From NCBI GenBank assembly GCA_965214635.1, contig OZ243964.1, positions 1,798,001 to 1,862,000 of the forward strand: DNA of 64,000 nt. Direction: 5' to 3'. The DNA is from Bin90 sp965214635 (GTDB lineage: Bacteria; Chloroflexota; Dehalococcoidia; Lucifugimonadales; JADFKI01). A program made the translations under genes and the position numbers. The notes under the pieces are model-generated. The model saw nothing but the letters and a program-made list of their open reading frames with translations, was not told where the DNA came from and did no database searches. Below, in pieces: positions 1-8,868 of the stretch (positions are counted from its first letter, which is position 1; each line of letters begins with the position of its first letter).

Positions 1-298
1 TCAAGAAGAACATCGTGCCGCCGCAAATCAAGCCGTCTTCGGCGGCGAGGTCTTCGTTTAGCTGGTATTCGCGATACTCTGCGCCGCCGCCATTTTGGAG
101 CAGCTCGTTAGCGGCGAACCATATGTCGCCCTCGACGCAGCCGCCGCCGAGCGTGCCGACGCCGCTGCCATCGCTACGAACCAGCAGCTTGGAGCCGGGC
201 TTCTGCGGCGTTGACCCCTTTGTCCCAATCACGGTCGCCACCACCAACGGCTCGGCGCTCTCCAACTGCTTAATCGCTTCGTTGAACACTACTTGCAT
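1..298 (-). CDS. XdhC/CoxI family protein, N-terminal part (cut by window edge)
   Basis: The first 99 codons read as an XdhC/CoxI family protein, the accessory family that helps insert or mature the molybdenum cofactor of xanthine- and CO-dehydrogenase-type hydroxylases. Visible family signatures are GTKGSTPQKPGSKLLV near residues 25-40, the GTLGGGCVEGD block near 48-58, and CGGTMFF at the cut end. The start ATG at 296-298 follows an AAGGGGGTG ribosome binding site about eight bases upstream, so the N-terminus is secure. The rest lies outside the window, so partner genes cannot be judged. Confidence 0.85.
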   Translation of the reverse strand, partial: MQVVFNEAIKQLESAEPLVVATVIGTKGSTPQKPGSKLLVRSDGSGVGTLGGGCVEGDIWFAANELLQNGGGAEYREYQLNEDLAAEDGLICGGTMFFL

Positions 299-472
299 AA
301 CGCGACACCCCCTTGGCGTTCATGGTAGACGAATGGGCGATTGGCGGAGGAAATCGCGCCCTTGCGAGTAGATTAATCCTCCCCATATATGCGGTGATTA
401 TCCACTCCCAGCATATCAATTTCGGGGATGCAATTCAATCCGCTGCTGGTGGCATTGTCTGCGCTCGCACGC

Positions 473-2779
473 TCAGCGGGGGGCTATAGTCCCCTCCCAC
501 AGGCGCTCGTATTCGCCGTCCACTGCTCTATACTGCCCCGTCTTTATCTCATCGATGGCGTAGTCAGGCAGCGCTCTATCCATCACGCACATATCCCCAT
601 ATCTTGCGAACGATGAGAACACAAAGTCCAGATTATCGAACCCGTGCTGCTTGCGGTGGATGGGCAGGTCGGCGGCGTCTAGGGGGTAGATGTGCAAGAA
701 GAACTCTGCGTCTGTGTCGGCGGCGGTGCATTCTTGTTTTGCGTAGATGAGGTCGCCATCCACTAGATACACCTCATAGCCTGAGCTGATTACAGGTTCG
801 CTGTCTCCGACTAGCCGCCCGAGGTAGTCTTCTGCGGACATCTTTTCAACTAGAGTTGGGGGCTGTGTCCCTTGTGGCAGCAGTGTGGTGGCGACGCACA
901 GACCGGTTTGCGTCTGTGTCCAAGCCTCTGTAGTTATATCGTCTGACTGCTCGCTCATGGTCAATACAGCCAGTTCGTTCGGAGCACAGGTGTCAGTGAA
1001 CAGCTGCACTAGCCGGCCGTCCACGACCATCGCCGTGCCGTCGGTGTTGTAGTCGAAATCAGGTTCCATGCTGTCCCAGAACTGTGCGAGAGCATCAGAT
1101 TTTTCCAGCGGCTCCCAAAGCCAGATTGTAAATGGCATGCCGGGTGGTAGGAACAACGGGCTTTCGTAAAGCATATACTCATCATATCTGTCATCTTTTG
1201 TAATGTTAGCAAAGTGAGTTATACCAAACTTTCTGTAGATGCGAGCGTACGCGTCCTCCCTAGCGTGAGTATCCATCTCCCGTATGCGGAAGTATTCATA
1301 GGAGTTCACCAAGCCGTCTAGGTTTACCACCGGAAAGCGAGAGAAGTACCCGACGACGCCTGAATCCCAAGACCCGATTACGCTCCCATCAGGCAGCACA
1401 TCGTTCATAATTTGCACACCTGCATATTGAGCAATCTCCCAATTATTATAATTGGTTGACTTGCTTAGGTGGTCGACAAACCTAAATGGCCTAGCGAAGT
1501 CTGTGTTCCACAGCAGGAAGAGCGCACCCACCACCACAATGCAAGTGCTCAAAATGATGCTCTCAAGACGCGATATGTGCCCACCAAAGTAGCGGACGAA
1601 GTAGATTACGACATAGCACCTGATTGGGGTTATCAGCGCCATCATCAGATACGCAGGCACGAAATACCATGGGTAGTATGGATCGTTCGGAGAGTCAAGC
1701 ATAACGGTCTGCGCAAATTTGGCGAGATGCCCTGCCGCTAGGCTGAACACGCCCGCCAAGAACACCAGCATCAGCCAGTCTCGGCGACTGCGTGAGCGCC
1801 GTGCGAACCACCACACCAGCAGCAAGTATACGCACACCTCCAGCGCAACGAGTATCTCATAGTCGAACACAGGGCGGCGTATTGTCCCCCAGAAACCCTC
1901 CAAGAGATTGGATCCACCGGCTCGCTCCCATCTGATCAGCGACCATGCTCGCTTGGTCGCTGCGCTCACGGGGATGATGCCACCGAACACGATGCCGTTG
2001 TAGGCGAAGTAGACGAGGATGCTCGCAGCGGCTGCAATCAGCGAGGGCAGCGCTTTGAGCGCAGTTACCGAGCGGACGAACTCGCGCCTAGATGCGGCGG
2101 TGCGCCACCAAGCGCCTAGATGCTTGCCCCGCCACGACCATTCGAGCAGGCACAGCACGCCTGTCCCCGCCAGCGATATGGCGATGTACTCCAAGCGCAC
2201 CCAAGGCAAGGCGAACGCTACGCCTACCAGCAGCCACTTCCAGCGCCCCGAGTTGCGCGCAAACAGGCAGAGCGCGAGGATGAACAGCCCCAGCATGAAT
2301 AGCGCCGCCGCTGCTTCCATCCCTTTGATGATCATGTTGTTCTGCGGATGGTAATAGAGCAGCGGCGGTAAGGCGAATAGCAGTATCCAAGACAGGCGTG
2401 CCAAACGCACTGCTGCGGCGACCAGTGCCACACCGCCTGCGACGAGCGCCAGTTCGAGCACCTTGATGCCGAACAGCGCCGATTCCTTGTCGAAGAACCA
2501 GTAGAACGGCGTAATCATCAACATCCAGAGCGGATGGTAGCCATTGGTGCGGGTGATGCCGCCGTCGAATGTGGAGAAATTGCCTTCGGCGAGGTTGTAG
2601 GCTATCTGGAAGTAGTAGAAAGGGTCATCAAAACTAATATCTCGGAGGAGGTTAATGAGATCGAATCGGCTGAGCATGTAGACAGCGAACGCTGCGCCGT
2701 ATGCGAAGATGCCTGCGATGAACAGTGCGAACAGAGCGTTTCGCAGCAGCGGGGAAAGGGAAATACCCCCCCCCCGCAC
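473..2779 (-). CDS. Large polytopic membrane protein, GT-C glycosyltransferase-like
   Basis: A 768-residue protein with about ten hydrophobic segments in the first two thirds and a soluble C-terminal region of roughly 300 residues. The loop after the first segment carries DISFDDPFYYFQIA and a TRTNGYHPLWM stretch; acidic pairs in this position are typical of GT-C polyprenyl-sugar-dependent glycosyltransferases, so a role in transferring sugars outside the membrane is inferred. The only in-frame start is a GTG at 2777-2779 with no clear ribosome binding site. It is immediately followed by a run of ten G. A better-placed ATG at 2835-2837 is out of frame but would read into this gene if the tract had nine or twelve G. 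No enzyme name is justified. Confidence 0.6.
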   Translation of the reverse strand: MRGGGISLSPLLRNALFALFIAGIFAYGAAFAVYMLSRFDLINLLRDISFDDPFYYFQIAYNLAEGNFSTFDGGITRTNGYHPLWMLMITPFYWFFDKESALFGIKVLELALVAGGVALVAAAVRLARLSWILLFALPPLLYYHPQNNMIIKGMEAAAALFMLGLFILALCLFARNSGRWKWLLVGVAFALPWVRLEYIAISLAGTGVLCLLEWSWRGKHLGAWWRTAASRREFVRSVTALKALPSLIAAAASILVYFAYNGIVFGGIIPVSAATKRAWSLIRWERAGGSNLLEGFWGTIRRPVFDYEILVALEVCVYLLLVWWFARRSRSRRDWLMLVFLAGVFSLAAGHLAKFAQTVMLDSPNDPYYPWYFVPAYLMMALITPIRCYVVIYFVRYFGGHISRLESIILSTCIVVVGALFLLWNTDFARPFRFVDHLSKSTNYNNWEIAQYAGVQIMNDVLPDGSVIGSWDSGVVGYFSRFPVVNLDGLVNSYEYFRIREMDTHAREDAYARIYRKFGITHFANITKDDRYDEYMLYESPLFLPPGMPFTIWLWEPLEKSDALAQFWDSMEPDFDYNTDGTAMVVDGRLVQLFTDTCAPNELAVLTMSEQSDDITTEAWTQTQTGLCVATTLLPQGTQPPTLVEKMSAEDYLGRLVGDSEPVISSGYEVYLVDGDLIYAKQECTAADTDAEFFLHIYPLDAADLPIHRKQHGFDNLDFVFSSFARYGDMCVMDRALPDYAIDEIKTGQYRAVDGEYERLWEGTIAPR
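2766..2775. repeat. 10-base C/G homopolymer at the start of the membrane protein gene
   Basis: Ten consecutive C on the + strand (G on the coding strand) lie within codons 2-5 of the GT-C-like gene. Such tracts are prone to slippage and to sequencing or assembly error. A change of length by -1 or +2 would fuse the gene to an upstream ATG at 2837 and add about 24 residues. Confidence 0.8.
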
Positions 2780-2912
2780 TTATGTTCTGCAAGTGAGCGG
2801 TCAGAAGCCGCCGAAGGTTGTTCAATATGGTGGTCATAATCTCGCTTGTCAGTCATCGTGAAGCGCGGCGGCTGTGCAATTTCGGTGGACACGGTAGGGC
2901 TTTTGCCACCGC

Positions 2913-3057
2913 AGATTATATCACCAAACCGTTCTGCAAATTGGACGATGTGATGACAGGCATTCCCGACCACTGCGAGGCATCCACGACTCAACCACAT
3001 CAGCAGAAACGCTACCCCAAGGCTTTAAAAGTCTTGACAGCGTTGAAAACTCTGTGA
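2913..3057 (+). pseudogene. Decayed N-terminal transposase fragment
   Basis: The translated stretch beginning DYITKPFCKLDDVMTGIPDH matches the first part of the transposase at 13426 (VDIITELFCKVDDVMRDIP), and the nucleotide match is clear over about 65 bases. After that the resemblance fades. No terminal inverted repeat, start codon or DDE portion remains. It is an old relic of the same IS family. Confidence 0.6.
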
Positions 3058-3079
3058 TAGTTTTCACTAGGATTTTTAG

Positions 3080-3122
3080 ACAAGCCGTCGGATGAAGCGC
3101 TCAAACCGAGTAAGCGGCTTGT
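3080..3122 (+). other. Inverted repeat upstream of the complex III locus
   Basis: ACAAGCCG at 3080-3087 is complementary to CGGCTTGT at 3115-3122 with a 27-base loop, followed by TT. It could be a weak terminator for earlier transcripts or part of the leader of the following operon. Otherwise 3058-3170 shows no gene. Confidence 0.3.
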
Positions 3123-3170
3123 TTCAGTGCTGAGGCGCTGCAGCACTAGACCTCGGGAGGACATCAAGGA

Positions 3171-3461
3171 ATGGAACCTGCTCCCCTTGGCATGGCAGAA
3201 TGGAGCCAACTGAGCCGCATGCTGACCGCGCTGTGGATGGTGGTGCTGTTCGTGGTGCTGTTTGCGGCTAATATGATTGTGGGGCATAACCTGATACCCT
3301 CATTCGTGGAGTCAAGGCACATCCCTGCGAGTTGGCAGCGAGCGCGGGTAGTGTTCTACGCGGCTGCCATAATCTGCTTTGCGCTGGCAGTGTTCTTCGG
3401 GTTGCAGGCGATAGACCTCGGCCGTGTGCTGCTAGTCTTCTGGGACGATTTTTGGATCTAG
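3171..3461 (+). CDS. Small two-helix membrane protein at head of complex III locus
   Basis: A 96-residue protein with two predicted membrane helices (about residues 17-38 and 62-84) separated by a short polar segment. The start ATG is preceded by GGGAGGACATCAAGGA, a credible ribosome binding site. It has no haem, cysteine or metal motif and I do not recognise the family. It is the first gene of the run that continues with actA, 66 bases downstream, so a structural or assembly role in the same membrane complex is a reasonable inference and no more. Confidence 0.6.
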   Translation: MEPAPLGMAEWSQLSRMLTALWMVVLFVVLFAANMIVGHNLIPSFVESRHIPASWQRARVVFYAAAIICFALAVFFGLQAIDLGRVLLVFWDDFWI

Positions 3462-3464
3462 GTT

Positions 3465-3496
3465 CGGACACTCCCCGCCTGCGGGGCGGCTGTCCG
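3465..3496 (+). other. Nested intercistronic hairpin before actA
   Basis: CGGACA at 3465-3470 pairs with TGTCCG at 3491-3496, and inside it CCCCGC pairs with GCGGGG across a two-base loop. No T run follows, so it is more likely an mRNA processing or stability element between the small membrane gene and actA than a terminator. Confidence 0.45.
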
Positions 3497-3527
3497 GATG
3501 AAGCGAACTTAACAGGAATTAGGCGAT

Positions 3528-4133
3528 TTGATACCCGGCGACTTTCAGATTTCCAAGCCTACTCGCAGGCAGATCCTGAAGCACGGAACGCTCGGCATTA
3601 TAAGCCTGGGCATCCTAGCGGTGCTGATACTGGCGCTCACATTCGTGTTCTCTGCGTGGTTGGGCAGACCAGTGGTGTTTGGCTATGCTGAGGGACCAGA
3701 GCAGCCGATAGCCTTCCCGCATCCGACGCATGTGGAAGACCTGGGGCTAGACTGCACATTCTGCCATCGCAATGTAACTGAGGGCGCAGCGGCGACGGTG
3801 CCGTCTGCCGGGCTGTGCCTCACCTGCCATCAGGTCATCGGAGACGGGCTGCCGGAGATAGAGAACCTGCGGGATATGGTGGCGGACAACCGCCCCATCG
3901 ACTGGGTGCGGGTGCACCGCGTCCCAGACCATGTGCACTTCGTCCACGAAGCGCACATACGCTTCTTCTCCGAGCGCGACGGCATCCCCGAAAGTGCCGT
4001 CTGCGCCACATGCCACGGCGATGTGGGCAGTATGGAGCGGGTGGAGCAGGTAGAACCCCTGAAGATGGGCGACTGCGTGAGCTGCCACCAAGATAACGGC
4101 GCGCCAACCGACTGCACAACCTGCCACTATTAA
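3528..4133 (+). CDS. actA: Alternative complex III subunit ActA, pentahaem cytochrome c
   Basis: 201 residues with one N-terminal membrane anchor (about 21-45) and five CXXCH haem c sites at residues 76-80, 97-101, 159-163, 183-187 and 196-200, the last ending one residue before the C-terminus. This matches the pentahaem ActA subunit of alternative complex III, which carries electrons on the periplasmic face from quinol oxidation towards a soluble c-type carrier or terminal oxidase. The start is a TTG. The gene is followed after 64 bases by the molybdopterin-type subunit, the usual ActA-ActB order. Histidines between sites 2 and 3 (HRVPDHVHFVHEAH) are candidate distal haem ligands. Confidence 0.9.
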   Translation: MIPGDFQISKPTRRQILKHGTLGIISLGILAVLILALTFVFSAWLGRPVVFGYAEGPEQPIAFPHPTHVEDLGLDCTFCHRNVTEGAAATVPSAGLCLTCHQVIGDGLPEIENLRDMVADNRPIDWVRVHRVPDHVHFVHEAHIRFFSERDGIPESAVCATCHGDVGSMERVEQVEPLKMGDCVSCHQDNGAPTDCTTCHY

Positions 4134-4197
4134 CCGCCGCTTAACGCCCCGAGATTCCAAAAAGAGCTTAACGGACTGAACAGGCTGAACGAAAAAT

Positions 4198-6468
4198 ATG
4201 GCTCTAACGCGAAGACAATTCTTGACACTCGCCGGTGGTTCTGCCGCCGGTGCAATCCTGTTTCAAGCGTGCGGCGTGCCGGAGACGGAGCTGCTGGTGC
4301 AGTCCCCGGTAGAGATGCCCGAAGACCTAGTTACGGGCAGGGACAACTGGTACGCAACGCTGTGCCGGCAGTGTTCCGGGACGAGCGAAGGCGTCGTCGT
4401 GCGGGTGATGGAGGGGCGCGCCAAGAAGGTTGAAGGCAATGTGGACTACCCCATAAATCAGGGGAAGCACAGCGCGCGCTGCGAAGGCGGCTTGCAGGCG
4501 CTGTACCATCCGGACCGCATCCGCGGGCCTATGGTGCGCGTGGGCGAGCGCGGCGCCGGGCAGTTCCGCGAAATCAGCTGGGAAGACGCCATCGGACGCC
4601 TCACATTCCAGCTGCAGAATATCCAAGACGCCGGGCAGCAGAACGCAGTCGTGTTTGCCACCGACCCCATAGGCGCACACTTGGGGATGGTCGTGGACGC
4701 ATTCGCATCCGCATACGGCGCAAGGCGAATGACCTACGAGCCGATTGAGCGCACCACGCTGCGGGCAGCCATGCGGCAGGTGTTCGGGCAAGACAGGATG
4801 CCTGATTTCGACATCGCTCACGCCAAGAGCATCCTGTCGTTCGGCGCAGACTTCCTGAACACATGGGTGTCGCCCGTGCGCTATGCCTCCGGGTACGGCG
4901 TCTTTCGCGACCAAGACGAACATCATGGGCGCGGCACGCTGGTGCATGTGGACTCTCGGTTCTCTATGACGGCTGCGAATGCGGACAAGTGGCTGTATGT
5001 GAAGCCCGGCATGGAAGGCGTGCTGGCGCTGAGCATCGCCCAAGTCATCATCGCCGACGGGCTTGCTGACGCCGCCGCCGCAGCGGCGCTGACCGCAAAC
5101 ATGGACATCAACGCCTATGCGCCCGAGGCTGTGGCGGTTCGCACTGGCGTTAGCGCCGACAAGATCCGCAGCGTGGCACACGATTTCGCCGAGCACAAGC
5201 CCGCGCTTGCGTTTGGTGGCGGCTCGGCAGCAGCACACACCAACGGGATGTTCAACCTCGCCGCCATATACTCACTGAATTACCTCGTAGGCAGCGTCAA
5301 CAGCGAGGGCGGGGTGATATTCAACCCTGCGCCGCCGATAGACGACCTGGCCGACGCTCAGAGCGGAACGCCGTTCTCCGAGTGGCATCGGTTGGCAGAC
5401 GAAATGGCGCGCGGACAAGTCCAGATGCTCATGGTGCGCGGCGCAGACCCCATATACGGGCTGCCAGACGCCGTGAACTTCAAGCTGGCGGCGTACGATG
5501 TGCCCTACATCGTGAGCTTCTCAGATGTGATGGACGACACCACCGCCGTTGCGGACTTGGTGCTCCCCCAGCATAACTACCTCGAGGATTGGGGCAGCGA
5601 TGTGCCAGACCCGTCGCGCGGGTATCAGGTGGTTGGCTTCCAGCAGCCTGTGGTTCGCCCCTTCTTCGATGCGCGGGGCGAGCAGCTCGGCACGCGCAAC
5701 TTCGCCGATGTGCTGCTCACCATGGCGCAGGGCATGGAGCTAGACCTAGCGCTCCCCGGCGAAACATACCGAGACATACTCCAAGATGGCGCACGCCAGA
5801 TATACGAGTCCGGCAGAGGCTCGGTGAAGGCGGCAACCTTTGGCGCATTTTGGAACGGCGTGCTGCAGCGCGGAGGCTGGTGGGACACATCCGCACGCGC
5901 GAACGACCCCGCTCCGACCCCGCCGGCGCTGCCAGCCGCCGAAGAGCCATCGTTTACGGCGGGCGAGTTCTACCTGATGCCGTTCGCCACCACAGGCGTG
6001 GGCGACGGCAAAAACGCCGACATCCCTTGGCTGCAGGCTACGCCAGACCCGATTTCCACAGCGGTGTGGAGCACATGGGTGGAAATCAACCATAGGGTTG
6101 CCGAAGAACGCGGGATAAGCGAAGGCGATGTGCTCGCGCTAGAGTCTCAGTACGGGCAGATAGAGGCGTTGGCGTTCCCCAGCCCGGCTGTGCCGCCGGA
6201 CACGCTGTGCGTCCCTATGGGCGGCGGACATTCCGCTGGCGGGCGCTACTCCAAGGGGCGCGGCTCTAATGTGTATTCCATCCTTGCGCCAAACATCGAC
6301 GCAAAGACGGGAGCGCTGGCGTGGAGCGCAACGAAGGTGAACATCACCCACACCGGCAAGTGGGTGCACCTGCCCAAGTTCGAAAACGCTGTGCGAGACT
6401 TCCCACGCGACGAGCATCAGCATGTGATTAAGCTGGCAACGATTCACAGCGACGAGGATAGCCACTAG
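4198..6468 (+). CDS. actB: Alternative complex III subunit ActB, molybdopterin-oxidoreductase-like part
   Basis: 756 residues resembling the catalytic subunit of complex iron-sulfur molybdoenzymes. The N-terminus has a twin-arginine-like RRQFL signal and a lipobox ending at Cys25, so it is probably an exported lipoprotein. In classical members four cysteines bind a [4Fe-4S] cluster. Here Cys56, Cys59 and Cys95 remain but the third position is serine, in line with ActB proteins, whose molybdopterin domain is thought to hold no cofactor. In characterised complexes this part is fused to the iron-sulfur part; here the sequence stops and the iron-sulfur protein follows as its own gene 122 bases later. 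The role is structural within a quinol oxidase complex. Confidence 0.88.
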   Translation: MALTRRQFLTLAGGSAAGAILFQACGVPETELLVQSPVEMPEDLVTGRDNWYATLCRQCSGTSEGVVVRVMEGRAKKVEGNVDYPINQGKHSARCEGGLQALYHPDRIRGPMVRVGERGAGQFREISWEDAIGRLTFQLQNIQDAGQQNAVVFATDPIGAHLGMVVDAFASAYGARRMTYEPIERTTLRAAMRQVFGQDRMPDFDIAHAKSILSFGADFLNTWVSPVRYASGYGVFRDQDEHHGRGTLVHVDSRFSMTAANADKWLYVKPGMEGVLALSIAQVIIADGLADAAAAAALTANMDINAYAPEAVAVRTGVSADKIRSVAHDFAEHKPALAFGGGSAAAHTNGMFNLAAIYSLNYLVGSVNSEGGVIFNPAPPIDDLADAQSGTPFSEWHRLADEMARGQVQMLMVRGADPIYGLPDAVNFKLAAYDVPYIVSFSDVMDDTTAVADLVLPQHNYLEDWGSDVPDPSRGYQVVGFQQPVVRPFFDARGEQLGTRNFADVLLTMAQGMELDLALPGETYRDILQDGARQIYESGRGSVKAATFGAFWNGVLQRGGWWDTSARANDPAPTPPALPAAEEPSFTAGEFYLMPFATTGVGDGKNADIPWLQATPDPISTAVWSTWVEINHRVAEERGISEGDVLALESQYGQIEALAFPSPAVPPDTLCVPMGGGHSAGGRYSKGRGSNVYSILAPNIDAKTGALAWSATKVNITHTGKWVHLPKFENAVRDFPRDEHQHVIKLATIHSDEDSH

Positions 6469-6590
6469 GAAATCTTCTTGCATATCACGGGCGTATCGCA
6501 AATCTTGCCAAATGCGCCAGTGGATGCAAGCCCAATAACTCACAGTAATCCGACTTACATATTGAACAGCCTCCCAGCAAGGAGAGACGA

Positions 6591-7346
6591 ATGGCGGAAG
6601 CGCAATGGGGAATGGTGGTTGACATGGACAAGTGCACGGGCTGCCAAGCCTGTGTAGTGGCATGCCAATCCGAAAACAATGTTCCCATAAACGAAGCGGG
6701 ACACTTCAACCAGCGGCGGGCGATAGAATGGATCCGCATCGAGCGCTACTGGGAAGGCGAATTCCCGGATGTGAAGGCGCGGTTCATCCCGCTGTTCTGC
6801 CAGCAGTGCGGGGACGCACCCTGCGAGCCGGTCTGCCCAGTGTACGCCACATACCACAACAGCGAAGGGTTGAATGTGCAGGTGTATAACCGTTGCATCG
6901 GCACCCGCTTCTGCGCCAACAACTGCCCCTACCATGTGCGGTTCTTCAACTTCTGGGAGCCAGAGTGGCCTGAATCTCTGAAAAATCAGCTCAACCCCGA
7001 TGTTACCGTGCGCAGCCGCGGCATAATGGAAAAGTGCACCTTCTGTGTGCAGCGCATCCGCCGCACAGAGCGTGAAGCGGACAAGGACGGGCGCCAGATC
7101 GAAGACGGCGATAGGGCGCTGAACCCAGCGTGCGTGAACGCATGCCCAACCGAAGCGCTTGTGTTCGGAGACCTGAACAACCCGGAATCGAAAGCGGCGC
7201 AGAAGGCAGAGGCAGAGCTGAAAGAGGACACGCCCTTCCGCGAGGGCGGACGCGGGTATCATCTCCTAGAAGAGTTTGGGACACATCCGAAAGTGGTGTA
7301 CCTGAAGAAGGTTGACAACGAGGCTGAGGAAGTCGCGCATGGCTAG
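6591..7346 (+). CDS. Alternative complex III ActB, separate iron-sulfur subunit
   Basis: 251 residues of the DmsB/NrfC-like ferredoxin type, corresponding to the C-terminal half of fused ActB. Cysteine groups are C15/18/21/25, C70/73/78/82, C102/108/112 and C149/152/181/185. In the third group the motif reads CIGTRFC, with threonine where the second cysteine would be, which predicts one [3Fe-4S] and three [4Fe-4S] clusters, as described for ActB. It should relay electrons from the membrane subunit towards the haem subunits. A ribosome binding site (AAGGAGAG) precedes the ATG. The stop overlaps the start of the next gene by eight bases, which indicates translational coupling. Confidence 0.9.
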   Translation: MAEAQWGMVVDMDKCTGCQACVVACQSENNVPINEAGHFNQRRAIEWIRIERYWEGEFPDVKARFIPLFCQQCGDAPCEPVCPVYATYHNSEGLNVQVYNRCIGTRFCANNCPYHVRFFNFWEPEWPESLKNQLNPDVTVRSRGIMEKCTFCVQRIRRTEREADKDGRQIEDGDRALNPACVNACPTEALVFGDLNNPESKAAQKAEAELKEDTPFREGGRGYHLLEEFGTHPKVVYLKKVDNEAEEVAHG

Positions 7347-8790
7347 TCACAACGGCAACGGCAGCCACCACCACACCCCGCGCGAGGGGCTGTATGTGCC
7401 CTTCACGACGCAGGGCGCTGTCGTGAAAGACCTCATAGGCAAGCACGACAAGCCCAGCGACAAGTGGTGGAGCGGCGTGGCGGCGGGCGCTATCCTGCTG
7501 GTGCTGGGCATCATCGGGTTTGTGCTGCGGCTGTCAGACGGCGTGGGCGACCGCATCGTCTGGGGCTACTTCGCGATGATGTTCGCCTTCGTGCTGACAA
7601 CCGCACAGGCTGCCCCGATGGTCGCCATCGCACCGCGCATCGCTAACGGGCACTGGCGGCGTCCTATTTCCCGCGCCGCAGAACTCTGGACCGCGGTTGG
7701 CTTGTTCAACATACTGCTGTTCATCCCCATGCTGTGGATACTGCCCCCGCTTTCGGACGGACGACGCAGCCTATGGTTCTTCGACCCCGAAAGCCCTGTG
7801 TACAGCCAAGTGCCAACATACTCACCGCACATATGGGCATCGGCGGCACTGCTAGCGCTTGTGATAACAGGCGTCTTGCTGCTGTGGCTGTCCGCACTAC
7901 CCGACCTCGCGCTCATACGAGACAACGGCGCGCCGGGCTGGCGTCAGCGCTGGGCGGCGCGGCTGTCCCGCAACTGGATTGGTAGCACCAAGCAGTGGCA
8001 TATGCTGCGCCATCGAATGGGCATTTTGGGCGCATTCTACTTCATGATGCTCATCTTCGTGCACTTCCTCATATCTGTAGATTTCCTCATCGCGCTTGTG
8101 CCCGGGTGGATAGACGCACTGTTCCCGATAACGCATGCGGCGAGTTCCCTGCAAGCGGGCGTGGCAACCGTCATCCTGACGATGCTCGTGCTGCGACAGT
8201 GGGGCGGCTACAAGGAATACATCACCCTCGAACAGTTCTGGGGCGTGAGCAAGCTGCTGTTCGCCCTGTCGCTGCTCTGGTTCTGGTTCTGGTTCTCGAG
8301 CTTCAATGTGCTGTGGTACGGCAAGAAGCCTGTGGAACAAGCCGTGCTGGACATGATGATGTTTGGGCCATACAGGCTAGACTTCTTGGCGGCGTTCTTA
8401 CTCTGCTTCGTTACGCCGCTGGTCGTGATGGTGTGGAATCCCGTGCGCAAGAGCATATGGGGCCCGACCATCATGTCGGTGGCTGTGCTGGTGGGCACAT
8501 TATTCGATAGGCTGCGCCTCTATGTGGCGGCATATTCCATTCCCGGCATTGGCGACCCGAATGTGGACAAGCACGGGCTGGTGCTTGGGGAACTGCCCAA
8601 AGCGCACTTCCCCGATGTGCCCGACATCATGATGATACTGGGCGTGTTTGGCGGCTGCGTGCTAGTGTATCTGCTGTTTGCGCGGCTCATACCTCCCGTG
8701 AACATCTGGGAGCAGAAAGAGCTGATGCTATACAAGATGCACAAGGCATATCACCGCACGCAAGTGCTTGTGCTGGGAAAGCCACATTAG
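7339..8790 (+). CDS. NrfD/PsrC-family membrane subunit (ActF-like)
   Basis: About 483 residues starting at the ATG that overlaps the preceding stop by eight bases; an upstream TTG in frame at 7312 is less likely. A hydrophilic N-terminus rich in His and Gly is followed by about ten membrane helices. The TAQAAPMVAIAPRI and WRRPISRAAELW segments parallel the quinone-pocket region of NrfD-like subunits. Alternative complex III contains two such subunits, ActC and ActF. Because the next gene carries the clearer ActC signature, this one is assigned as ActF-like, though its place before ActC is not the usual order. It would bind quinol or take part in ion translocation. Confidence 0.75.
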   Translation: MASHNGNGSHHHTPREGLYVPFTTQGAVVKDLIGKHDKPSDKWWSGVAAGAILLVLGIIGFVLRLSDGVGDRIVWGYFAMMFAFVLTTAQAAPMVAIAPRIANGHWRRPISRAAELWTAVGLFNILLFIPMLWILPPLSDGRRSLWFFDPESPVYSQVPTYSPHIWASAALLALVITGVLLLWLSALPDLALIRDNGAPGWRQRWAARLSRNWIGSTKQWHMLRHRMGILGAFYFMMLIFVHFLISVDFLIALVPGWIDALFPITHAASSLQAGVATVILTMLVLRQWGGYKEYITLEQFWGVSKLLFALSLLWFWFWFSSFNVLWYGKKPVEQAVLDMMMFGPYRLDFLAAFLLCFVTPLVVMVWNPVRKSIWGPTIMSVAVLVGTLFDRLRLYVAAYSIPGIGDPNVDKHGLVLGELPKAHFPDVPDIMMILGVFGGCVLVYLLFARLIPPVNIWEQKELMLYKMHKAYHRTQVLVLGKPH

Positions 8791-8868
8791 TAGAAAGAAC
8801 GCTCACACGATTACCGATTCCTGCAAAGGCGGGAACTACGAGGCTTCACACTACCTAACGAGTATCAG

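Noticed and set aside
2602..3000. 132-residue minus-strand frame upstream of the GT-C-like gene
   Set aside because: It overlaps the transposase relic and the G tract and reads out of frame with the gene; no protein similarity seen.
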